The notes under the pieces are model-generated. The model worked only from the letters and a program-made list of their open reading frames with translations, was not told the DNA's origin and ran no database searches. Positions 1-8,049 of a stretch of 64,000 nt of DNA are shown here, one piece after another. Origin of the DNA: DAHUYF01 sp963789275 (GTDB taxonomy: Bacteria; Pseudomonadota; Alphaproteobacteria; ATCC43930; CGMCC-115725); the NCBI GenBank assembly GCA_963789275.1, contig CAWBKF010000016.1, forward strand, positions 1 through 64,000, given 5' to 3'. Position 1 is the stretch's first letter. The number at the start of each line of letters is the position of its first letter. The position numbers were made by a program, and so were the translations under genes.

Positions 1-116
1 GGCACAGCCTTGCCATCAGCCCGCCCGCGGTTTCCTCCCCTGAGGCTTCTCGGATGCCTGCCGCCCGAGCGCGCGGCACCGTCCCTGCCGCGGCAGGCGT
101 CCGAGAAGCCTTAACA
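1..116 (-). mobile_element. Terminus of a second IS91-type element (runs off left edge)
   Basis: Positions 23-116, read on the minus strand, match the left end of the IS91-family element at 11505-11597: TGTTAAGG, then a long hairpin (arms near 44-64 and 93-113, one mismatch, core GCCTGCCGC), then the run CTCAGGGGAGG and CCGCGGGC. In the complete copy this end lies downstream of the transposase gene, so by analogy a transposase on the plus strand should end just left of position 1. Similarity stops left of position 23, so the off-window element is related, not identical. The flank next to the end reads GTTC on the minus strand, compared with CTTC at the complete copy. Confidence 0.55.
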
Positions 117-310
117 GAACCGGAAATTGGATCGACTGCAGATCATGACGCTCCGGATGATTTTCCGTCGGTGATTCCAGCCCTACCGACGCGACCCTGC
201 CGATCTCCAATCGACTGCATAGAGGATGCTGTGTGTGGGGCATGGCTTTCTCGCTGAGCTTGCCGTAATTTTGTGCGTCGTGCGGCGGTTCCGGCCGGCG
301 ACCACGGGCG

Positions 311-2077
311 ATGGCAGGCAGTCAGATGCAGCGCAAGATCGTCGCGATCCTCGCCGCCGATGTCGTAGGCTACAGCCGCCTCGCCGGCGCCGACGAGGAC
401 CGCATCCTGGCCCGGCTCAGGGCGCTTCGCAGCGACCTGATCGACCCCATCATTGCCGTGCACAGTGGACGGGTGGTGAAGCGCACGGGCGACGGCGCCC
501 TGGTCGAGTTCCGCAGCGTCGTCGATGCCGTGCGCTGCGCCGTCGAGGTGCAGAACGGCATGGTCGAGCGCAACGACGGCGTGCCGGCGGAGCGGCGCAT
601 CGAGTTCCGCATCGGGATTCATCTGGGCGATGTCGTCGAGGAGAGCGACGGCGATCTGATGGGCGATGGCGTCAATATCGCTGCGCGCTTGGAAGGCATC
701 GCCCAGCCCGGCGCCATCTGCCTATCCGAGGACGCCTACCGCCAGGTCAAGGCGCGGTTCGATCTCGCGGTCACCGATCTCGGCGAACAGCACCTCAAGA
801 ACATCGCCGAGCCGATCCGGGCCTATTCGCTTGCGGTCGGCGGGCAGGCGCAGGCGACGCCGGCCGCGGTGCCTCCGCCGCGGCTCTCGATCGTGGTGTT
901 GCCCTTCGCCAATATCGGCGGCGACCCCGAGCAGGAGTATTTCGTCGACGGCGTGACCGAGAGCCTCACAACCGACCTCTCGCGCATCTCCGGCTCCTTC
1001 GTGATCGCGCGCAACACGGCTTTCACCTACAAGGGCAAGCCCGTCGAGGTGAAGAAGATCGGGCGCGAGCTGAACGTGCGCTACGTGCTCGAAGGCAGCG
1101 TTCAGCGCGGCGGCAACCGGCTGCGCGTCAATGTCCAGCTGATCGACGCCGAAACCGGCAATCACCTGTGGGCCGAGCGCTTCGACAGGCCCATGGCCGA
1201 CCTCTTCGACATGCAGGACGAGATCGTCGCTCGGCTGGCGAATTGGTTGGGAACCCAATTGGTGGAGGCGGAGGCGCGGCGCGCAGAACAGTCGCTGCGT
1301 CCCGATTCGATGGACCTCTATTTTCAAGGGAGGGCTTGCTTGAACAAGGGGGCGACCGCCGAGAATTTTGCGCAAGCGCGGGGCTTTTTCGAACGCGCCC
1401 TGGCGCTCGATCCCAACAATGTCGAGGCATTGGTGAGCGAGGCGTACGGTGACCTGCGGGTCGCCGCCACCGGGATGACCGACGACCCGGCGCCGCGCCT
1501 CGCCGCGGCGGAGGCAGCGGCGACGAAGGCGCTCTCCCTCGCGCCGAACCATGCTCTCGCCCATCTCAGGTTGGGCTCTGCCCTCATTCTCTCCAACCGG
1601 GTCCCACAAGGCATTGCCGAATGTGAGCATGCGCTGGCCCTGGATCAAAACCTGGCCGGCGCCCACCACATGATCGGCCTCGCAAAAATCGCGCTTGGCC
1701 GCGCCGAGGAAGCCGAAGCCCATACCCTTGAAGCGCTGCGCCTTAGTCCACGAGACGTTATGGCCTACAATTGGATGAACAACGCCGCCGCCGCCATGCT
1801 GCATCTCGGGAGGGATGAGGAAGCTGTCGCTGGGCACCGCCGGTCCATCCAGGACAACCGAAATTATCCTCTCGCGCATTTCTTTCTCGCCGCCGCCCTG
1901 GGCCTGCTCGGCCGATTGGATGAGGCGCGGGCAGCCGCTCAGGCCGGATTGGCGCTTGATCCGAGCTTCACCATCCGCCGCTTCCGCGGTGCCGCATTGA
2001 GCGACAATCCGATTTACCTCGCACAGCGCGACCGCGTCCTCGAGGGCCTCCGAAAGGCGGGGGTACCGGAGGGATGA
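311..2077 (+). CDS. Class III adenylate/guanylate cyclase with TolB-like and TPR domains
   Basis: The first 170 residues form a class III nucleotide cyclase domain. Metal-binding aspartates are visible in ILAADVVGYSRL (about residue 17) and RTGDGALVEF (about 60), and the VNIAARL stretch near 123-127 carries the transition-state Asn and Arg. A FlgO/TolB-N-like domain (SIVVLPFANIGGDPEQEYF) follows to about residue 320, then TPR repeats to the end. This architecture is frequent in Rhizobiales and Rhodospirillales; it probably makes cAMP in response to a partner sensed by the C-terminal repeats. No membrane segment is evident, so it is probably cytoplasmic. ATG at 311 was chosen; ATG at 326 (MQRKIVAIL) matches the usual start of this family and is a good alternative. 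Confidence 0.9.
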   Translation: MAGSQMQRKIVAILAADVVGYSRLAGADEDRILARLRALRSDLIDPIIAVHSGRVVKRTGDGALVEFRSVVDAVRCAVEVQNGMVERNDGVPAERRIEFRIGIHLGDVVEESDGDLMGDGVNIAARLEGIAQPGAICLSEDAYRQVKARFDLAVTDLGEQHLKNIAEPIRAYSLAVGGQAQATPAAVPPPRLSIVVLPFANIGGDPEQEYFVDGVTESLTTDLSRISGSFVIARNTAFTYKGKPVEVKKIGRELNVRYVLEGSVQRGGNRLRVNVQLIDAETGNHLWAERFDRPMADLFDMQDEIVARLANWLGTQLVEAEARRAEQSLRPDSMDLYFQGRACLNKGATAENFAQARGFFERALALDPNNVEALVSEAYGDLRVAATGMTDDPAPRLAAAEAAATKALSLAPNHALAHLRLGSALILSNRVPQGIAECEHALALDQNLAGAHHMIGLAKIALGRAEEAEAHTLEALRLSPRDVMAYNWMNNAAAAMLHLGRDEEAVAGHRRSIQDNRNYPLAHFFLAAALGLLGRLDEARAAAQAGLALDPSFTIRRFRGAALSDNPIYLAQRDRVLEGLRKAGVPEG

Positions 2078-2244
2078 GCCCTCGGCGATTTTCCGTCTGA
2101 ACAAACCTTTGCTGTAGCCGGCGACGTGACATGGTGGGTCTGTTCTGGGTCCAAGCGAGACCCGGTTGACTGCGGTTCGGTAGTCGTCAGTGAGGACGAT
2201 TCCGGACCTAGCCGGCAGACCCGGCGGCTTTATGAGTACACGAG

Positions 2245-2595
2245 CTAGTGATCGCCGCCGCGGTGGAGCAGCGCGTTGCCGAGCCCGGTGTCATAGGCGA
2301 GCCCCGCCTCGGTCAGCACCGCGGCGCGGGGGAACATCGACTTGATCAGGCCTTTGCGCTCGAGCGCGACCCAGGCGGCCGCGTTGGCAAGGCCGGTGGC
2401 GTCACGCGTCGCCACCACGGCATCGCCGAGATGGAAATGGTCGCCATGCGGCTGCGGCAGGTTGCCCACCATCACCGCGCCCGGCTCCTCGGGGGCCGGC
2501 CGGCTGTGATTGGGCAGCCGCGCCAGCTCCTGGAGCAGGGTAAGCGTCTTCAACTGCAAGGTGTTGAGGCCGAGCGGGTTCTTTTTTGGCGCCAT
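2245..2595 (-). CDS. Conserved hypothetical protein, 116 aa
   Basis: I do not recognise the family. The protein begins MAPKKNPLGLNTLQLKTLTL and has no cysteine, signal peptide or membrane segment. It contains LPNHSRPAPEEPGAVMVGNL followed by a His-rich turn (PQPHGDHFHLGDAVV) and a helical C-terminal half with WVALERKGLIKSMFP, which looks like a small globular protein with a winged-helix flavour. The start is the ATG at 2595; longer readings upstream are Arg/Gln-rich and unlike protein. It is divergent from the AI-2E permease gene at 2698, sharing a 102 bp intergenic region, but no functional link can be inferred. Confidence 0.7.
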   Translation of the reverse strand: MAPKKNPLGLNTLQLKTLTLLQELARLPNHSRPAPEEPGAVMVGNLPQPHGDHFHLGDAVVATRDATGLANAAAWVALERKGLIKSMFPRAAVLTEAGLAYDTGLGNALLHRGGDH

Positions 2596-2697
2596 GCGCC
2601 ATCTAAGCAGGAGCCTCCGGGCGGCGTCAAACCGCCCGAACCTTCGCCGACCCGCGGCCGTTAGAGAGGGGGGAGCGTTTCCAGCGGGTAAATCGGC

Positions 2698-3803
2698 ATG
2701 AGCGAGAGGATCCGGTCGGACGATCCCGGCCCGGAGGTGGGCGTGGGCGATCGCGCCGAGCTGCCGCTGCCGAGCGTCCGTTCGCTCGTGCTCACCGGCA
2801 TCTTCGTGCTGCTGGCGTTCTATGCGCTCTACGTCACCGCGGAGATCGTGGTGCCGCTGGTTTTCGCCATGCTGCTCAATCTGCTGCTGCAACCGGCCAT
2901 GCGCCAGCTCGAGCGGCTGCATCTGCCGCGAGCGCTGGCGGCGGCGATCCTGATCGCGCTGCTGTTCGGCATCGTCGGCGCCGCCGGCTACCTGGTCGCG
3001 GGGCCGGCGACGAGCTGGGCGCAAAAGGCGCCGGAGAGCCTGCCGCGGCTCGAGCAGCGCCTCAGCCTGCTCAAGCAGCCGATCGCCCTGCTGCAGCAGG
3101 CGACGCAGCAGGTCGAGAAGATCACCAATGCCTCGGGCGGAGCGGCGCCGTCGGTCGCGGTCAAGGGACCGGGCCTCACCGAGTACCTCTTCTCCGGCAC
3201 GCGGCGCCTCTGGGCGGGCTCGGCATCGTGGTGCTGATGCTGTTCTTTCTGCTGGCTTCGGGCGATCTCTTCATGCGGCGGCTGGTGGAGATCCTGCCGA
3301 CCTTCCGCGACAAGAAGCAGGCGGTGGCGATCTCGCACGATGTCGAGAGCAACATCTCGGCCTATCTCGTCACCGTCACGGTGATGAACGCGCTGGTCGG
3401 CCTCGCCACCGCGCTGGCGATGTGGGTGATCGGATTGCCGGACCCGGTGCTGTGGGGCGCGCTCGCCTTCGTCCTCAACTACGTGATCATCCTGGGGCCG
3501 CTGACCGGCGTCGGATTGTTCTTCCTGGTCGGGCTGCTCTCCTTCGACACGCTGTGGCAGAGCCTGCTGCCGCCGGCCGCCTATCTCGCCATCCACATCG
3601 TCGAGGGCGAGCTGGTGACGCCGATGCTGGTGGCGCGGCGCTTCACGCTCAATCCGGTGCTGGTGGTGGGGTCGCTGATCTTCTGGGACTGGATGTGGGG
3701 CATTCCCGGGGCGCTGCTCGCGGTGCCGATGCTGGCGGTGTTCAAGGTGGTCTGCGACGGCGTCCGCCCGCTGGCGGCGCTCGGGCATTTCATCGGCGGC
3801 TAA
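2698..3803 (+). pseudogene. AI-2E family transporter (PerM-like), frameshifted
   Basis: Two overlapping frames encode one protein. The first (2698 to about 3215) starts MSERIRSDD, has two N-terminal membrane helices and runs to LTEYLFSGTRRL; the second (about 3215-3803) continues GGLGIVVLMLFFLLASGD, then DKKQAVAISHDVESNISAYL and the conserved C-terminal helices ending LAALGHFIGG. Family members are about 350 residue inner-membrane permeases of the AI-2 exporter/PerM superfamily. One missing base near 3212-3218 (in CGCCTCTGGGCGGG) joins the two frames. Everything else is conserved, so this may be a sequencing deletion and not true inactivation. Confidence 0.85.
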
Positions 3804-3816
3804 ACGTCATCGACAG

Positions 3817-4575
3817 TCATCGGCGGTGGGGCGGCCACTCCACCGCCGCACGCAGCGGCAGATGATCGGACGCCACCCGCGCCAGCGCCGAGCGGTGCAC
3901 CGCCACGGCGCGCAGACTCGCGGCGCCCGCGGCATAGATGCGGTCGAGCGCCAGCACCGGCAGCCAGGACGGAAACGTGCGCCGCGCCGGAGCGCGGCCG
4001 AGGCGCTTGTCGAGCACGGGAATCCCGCCGCGGCGGCCGCGCCATTCGTTGAGGTCGCCCATCACCAGCATCGCCTCCTCGGCGCCGGGAGCGGCGGCCA
4101 GCGCCTCGAGCAAGCGCTGCACCTGCTGGCGCCGTTCGCCGGCACGCAGCCCCAGATGGGTGACGACGACGCGCAAGGTGCGGCCATCGACGGCGAGCTC
4201 GACATCGATGGCGCCGCGCGGCTCGTAGCCGGCGACGCTGAGATCGATATGGCGGACGGCGCGCACGGGAAAGCGCGTCAGCAGCGCATTGCCAAAGCGG
4301 CCGCGGTGGTCGCGGCTATGCGGGCCGGGCACGACGGCAAGGCCGGTCGCATCGGCGAAATAGCCGCGCTGGTCGAGCTCCCCGGTGCGCCGGCGGCGGG
4401 CATCGACCTCTTGCAGGCCGATGATGTCGGCGCCGAGCTCGCGCAACACCGCGGCGGTACGGTCGGGGGCGTAGCGGCGGTCGACTCCGACGCAGCTGTG
4501 AATGTTGTAGGTGGCGACGACGAGAGCGCGCCCATCGGCCTCGCCCCGTGCCCCACGACGCCGGCGTCGGATCAC
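3817..4575 (-). CDS. Endonuclease/exonuclease/phosphatase (EEP) family protein
   Basis: A 252 aa EEP-fold metal-dependent phosphohydrolase. All family motifs are present in order: TYNIH, LQEVDA (metal Glu), VVVTHLGL, VMGDLNEWR (catalytic Asp and Asn) and ASDHLPL (C-terminal Asp-His pair). Bacterial members often sit beside cardiolipin synthase or DedA genes and act on phosphodiesters or phospholipids; the substrate here is unknown. GTG at 4575 was chosen because AAGGGGGG lies six bases upstream and it leaves a short basic N-terminus (VIRRRRRGARG) before the first motif. The reading upstream of it is low-complexity. It is divergent from the beta-propeller gene at 4782 and tail-to-tail with the AI-2E permease gene. 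Confidence 0.88.
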   Translation of the reverse strand: MIRRRRRGARGEADGRALVVATYNIHSCVGVDRRYAPDRTAAVLRELGADIIGLQEVDARRRRTGELDQRGYFADATGLAVVPGPHSRDHRGRFGNALLTRFPVRAVRHIDLSVAGYEPRGAIDVELAVDGRTLRVVVTHLGLRAGERRQQVQRLLEALAAAPGAEEAMLVMGDLNEWRGRRGGIPVLDKRLGRAPARRTFPSWLPVLALDRIYAAGAASLRAVAVHRSALARVASDHLPLRAAVEWPPHRR

Positions 4576-4781
4576 GCGCCCCCCTTGTCCGTTGGCCTCA
4601 TCCCTGCCCCGCCCACAGCTGCATCGGCGCTGACCGGCTGCAGGATGGTCCCCCGCCGACGCGGCCGAGGCAACCGACATGACGCCGCGCCGCAGCAGCG
4701 CCGCGACCGGCGGTAGCGCCCCTCCAGGCGGCGTGGCAGACTGCGGCGCGCAACGAAGCCGACAAGATTGGGGAGGACGAC

Positions 4782-5970
4782 ATGAAGATATTCTCGCGCC
4801 TCGGGCTGCTGGCGGTGGCGATCGCACCGTTGCTGGCGCTCGCCGGCGGCGCCGAGGCGCAGCTGATCATCTCGGGCAATGACGAGAAGCAGAGCTGGGA
4901 CGCCGACGGCAAGCAGATCAACAACCCGCCGGGCAAGGATACCGTGTCGATCATCGACATCGGCAACCGCACCAAGCCGCGCATCGTCGCCAATCTGCCG
5001 CTGATGAACACGGTGGTGGGGCCGCCGGTCAACCTCGCCATCACCCCCGACCAGAAGCTGGCGCTGGTCGCCAATTCGCTCGACTGGGTGAAGGACGGCG
5101 AGAGCTGGAAGGGCGTCACCCGACAACAAGCTCTATGTCATCGACCTGACCGCTTCGCCGCCCAAAGCGATCGCCACGCTCGAGATAGGCAAGCAGCCCT
5201 CCGGCATGGCGATAAACCGCGCCGGCACCCTCGCCCTCGTCGCCAACCGCGCCGACGACACGGTGAGCGTGCTCGCCATCAACGGCAAGGAGGTCAAGCT
5301 CGTCGACACGGTATCGGTGAGCAGCGGTGGGCCCAACAAGGAGCAGCCCTCGGCGGTCGCCATCACGCCCGACGGCAAGCGCGCGCTGGTCGCCAAGTTC
5401 CTCGCCAACAAGGTGGGTTTGCTCACTATCGACGGGCAGAAGGTGACCTACACCAAATACGACATGGCGACGGGGCTTTATCCCTACAACGTCGCTATCA
5501 CCCCTAACGGCAAGCTGGCGATCGCCGGCAACAATGGCAACGCCGGCGCCTCGGACGGACAGGTCGACACGGCCGCGATCATCGACATGGAAGCCAATCC
5601 GCCGCGCGTCATCGACCAGGTGGTGGTCGGCGACGGCCCCGAAGGCCTCGCCATGAGCCCGACCGGCGCCTATGCGGTGGAGGTGATCCTCAACGGCGCG
5701 AACCTGCCGCATGACAGGTTCTTTTACCACCCGCATTCCTACGTTTCGCTGCTCAAGATCGAGGGCAGGAAAGTGCGCAAAGTCGGCGAGGCCGAGGTCG
5801 GCGCGCTGGCCGAGGGCGTCACCTTCAGCCCGGACGGCAAGTTTCTCTACGTCGGAAACTTCATGGACGGCGATCTCACCATCCTGCGGCTGCAGGGCGA
5901 CCGGCTGGTCCAGGCCGGCACCTTCAAGCTGCCCGGCCATCCCGCCTCGCTGCGCGGCAGCAATCCCTAA
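4782..5970 (+). pseudogene. YncE-like beta-propeller/lactonase-fold protein, frameshifted
   Basis: Secreted beta-propeller of the YVTN/YncE type, about 395 aa if repaired. A signal peptide is clear (MKIFSRLGLLAVAIAPLL, cleaved near AEA). Repeating blades show the motifs NLAITPDQKLALVAN, MAINRAGTLALVANR, AVAITPDGKRALVA and VTFSPDGKFLYVGN. The frame changes once, near 5118-5122, where GGCGTCACCCGAC carries one extra C (or lacks two); the downstream frame resumes DNKLYVIDLTASPPKAIATL. Such periplasmic proteins bind ligands or act as lactonases; the substrate cannot be told. Apart from the frameshift nothing looks decayed. Confidence 0.85.
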
Positions 5971-6044
5971 GCCGCGCCTGAGGAGAACCGGGGCGGCGCT
6001 CCCGCGCGGGGCGCCGCCGGTGCTCCGCGCCGCCGCCAAGGCGG

Positions 6045-6467
6045 CTACTGCAGCTCCGTCTCGCGATTGCCGAGCTTGGCAATGAGCCGCAGGATATCGG
6101 CCTGCAACTGCGGGTCCTTGATGCCGTAATAGCCGCGGATCAGCGACATGATCTCGCGGCGGTCGAAGGTCTCGTTGACCTCGGGCGAGATCTCATGCGC
6201 CAGATTCTTCGCGACCAACCCGTCGGGATAGCCCTCGAAGAAGAACGCCGGCGACACCTGCAGCACCTGCGAGACGTCATAGAGCCGGCTGGCGGAGATG
6301 CGAATATCGCCGGATTCGTATTTCTGGACGGCCTGAAAGGAGACGCCGATCTTGCTGGCGAGCGCGCCCTGACTGAGCCCGAGCTGGATGCGGCGCAGCC
6401 GCATGCGGCCCCCGACATAGATGTCGATCGGATGTGGCGCCGTATCTTTATCTTTCTGTGGCATCAT
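6045..6467 (-). CDS. XRE-family HTH transcriptional regulator
   Basis: A 140 aa one-domain regulator. A Cro/C1-type helix-turn-helix covers about residues 20-75 (RMRLRRIQLGLSQGALASKI, then GVSFQAVQKYESG). The C-terminal helix pair includes RREIMSLIRGYYGIKDPQLQ, typical of the short SinR-like regulators common in Rhizobiales and Rhodospirillales. ATG 6467 or the adjacent ATG 6464 is the start; residues upstream of it do not resemble the family. It is transcribed away from the alcohol dehydrogenase at 6915. Target genes are unknown; a 13 bp palindrome in the shared upstream region (6727-6739) is a candidate binding site. Confidence 0.88.
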   Translation of the reverse strand: MMPQKDKDTAPHPIDIYVGGRMRLRRIQLGLSQGALASKIGVSFQAVQKYESGDIRISASRLYDVSQVLQVSPAFFFEGYPDGLVAKNLAHEISPEVNETFDRREIMSLIRGYYGIKDPQLQADILRLIAKLGNRETELQ

Positions 6468-6914
6468 GGTTCTTATGCGACCTGTGGTGATTGAGGTGTG
6501 AGGTAGCGATAAACCCCTGGTCAATCTTTCGGCCAGGCGAAAAGACCGTGCGTGATGCAGCTCAAACTCCCGTTCGCCGGCGGTCAACGTTCCGGGGGTG
6601 CCGCGCATCCGGCGCGACGTTGCGTCGCTCCGCCCCCTCGGGATAGGCCGCTCGTTGATTTTCGAGCCCGCTTAGAACCACTCCTAATTGCATCCTAGAC
6701 CATGCCGGTGCGTTCGCAAACAATTTATCACGGCGTGATCCGGACTTTTGACAGTTCATTTGATTGCTCCGTAATGACTTGTTTAAACACGGTAATGCGG
6801 TCGGTTCGAGGGCCGCCTGAAATCACGGCGGGCCGCCTCGCGGTGACCATTTCTGCAAGCCTGCCTTGCGCTCATGCCGGGGCTCGCAGGCGTTGCTGAC
6901 AGCGAGGATGGGTG
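6468..6914. other. Intergenic region between divergent regulator and dehydrogenase genes
   Basis: 447 bp without a convincing gene. It is more A/T-rich than its surroundings around 6680-6790, as expected of a promoter region, and contains the perfect palindrome ATCACG-G-CGTGAT at 6727-6739. Several TTGA/TTGAC-like hexamers occur nearby (for example TTGACA at 6750-6755), so a promoter towards either side is plausible, but I cannot fix a start site. Confidence 0.5.
6727..6739. promoter_or_regulatory. Candidate operator palindrome ATCACGGCGTGAT
   Basis: Perfect 6 bp arms around a single G, within the A/T-rich stretch between the XRE regulator gene and the alcohol dehydrogenase gene. It resembles a dimeric repressor site; whether the neighbouring XRE protein binds it is inference. 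Confidence 0.35.
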
Positions 6915-7901
6915 ATGCGCGCGATGATGCTCGATGCCGCCGGCGCGAGGCTGCGGCTGGAGGAGCGGGCACCGGAGGGAGCGCCGGGGCCCGGGCAAGT
7001 GCTGATCCGGGTGCGCGCCTGCGGCGTCTGCCGCACCGATCTGCATATCGTCGACGGCGAGCTCGATCGGCCGAAGCTGCCGCTGGTGCCGGGCCACGAG
7101 ATCATCGGCGTGGTGAGCGCCGTGGGCGACGGCGTCGAGGCGCTCCGCCCCGGCGAGCGGGTCGGCGTGCCCTGGCTCGGCTGGACGTGCGGCCACTGCG
7201 TCTATTGCCGGTCGGGGCGCGAGAATCTCTGCGCCGAGGCGCGGTTCACCGGCTATCAGATCGATGGCGGCTATGCCGAGCTCGCCATCGCCGATGCGCG
7301 CTACTGCTTCCCGATCCCGCCGGCCTACGACGACGTCGCCGCGGCGCCGCTGCTGTGCGCCGGGCTGATCGGCTACCGCGCGCTCAAGCTCGCCGGGACG
7401 GCCGAGCGGCTGGGGCTCTACGGCTTCGGCGCTGCCGCGCATATCGCCGCGCAGGTGGCGCGCCACCATGGCCAGAAGGTCTTTGCCTTTACCAAGCCCG
7501 GCGACCGCGCGGGACAGGATTTCGCCCGCTCGCTCGGCGCCGCCTGGGCCGGGGGCTCGGACAGCTTGCCGCCGGAGCCGCTCGACGCCGCGCTGATCTT
7601 CGCGCCGGTGGGGGCGCTGGTGCCGGCGGCACTGGCGGCGACCGCGAAGGGCGGCACGGTGGTCTGCGCCGGCATCCATATGAGCGACATCCCGAGCTTT
7701 CCCTACCATCTGCTGTGGCAGGAGCGCGTGCTGCGCTCGGTCGCCAATCTCACCCGGCGCGACGGCGAGGAATTCCTGGCGCTGGCGCCGCTCGTGCCGG
7801 TGCGCACGGTGACGCAGGCCTTCCCGCTGGCCGAGGCGAATGAGGCGCTGCGCCGGCTGCGCGAGGGCGAGATCGAAGGCGCGGCCGTGCTGGTCCCTTA
7901 G
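6915..7901 (+). CDS. Zinc-dependent alcohol dehydrogenase (AdhA/MDR family)
   Basis: A 328 aa medium-chain dehydrogenase/reductase. Residues 33-45 carry the catalytic zinc site (RACGVCRTDLHIVDG), PGHEIIG follows near residue 60, and four cysteines in CGHCVYCRSGRENLC (about 93-107) bind the structural zinc. The Rossmann segment is LGLYGFGAAAHIAAQVA. The sequence resembles propanol-preferring and YogA-like members that oxidise primary alcohols or reduce aldehydes with NAD(P). ATG 6915 follows a GAGGA-like ribosome site and is preferred to the in-frame GTG at 6912. No operon partner is evident downstream. Confidence 0.93.
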   Translation: MRAMMLDAAGARLRLEERAPEGAPGPGQVLIRVRACGVCRTDLHIVDGELDRPKLPLVPGHEIIGVVSAVGDGVEALRPGERVGVPWLGWTCGHCVYCRSGRENLCAEARFTGYQIDGGYAELAIADARYCFPIPPAYDDVAAAPLLCAGLIGYRALKLAGTAERLGLYGFGAAAHIAAQVARHHGQKVFAFTKPGDRAGQDFARSLGAAWAGGSDSLPPEPLDAALIFAPVGALVPAALAATAKGGTVVCAGIHMSDIPSFPYHLLWQERVLRSVANLTRRDGEEFLALAPLVPVRTVTQAFPLAEANEALRRLREGEIEGAAVLVP

Positions 7902-8049
7902 CCAATATTGGGTTTGCTCTGGCGGATGAACCGGTGGGAATGATCCGCAATGGATAGGCAGGAGACGTCCAATAACGTCACCCGAAGGCGGAAGCGGCCG
8001 AGGTCGCCGGCTCTGCGGCAATCCGGAGCGGCCATGACTGAGCGACCGC

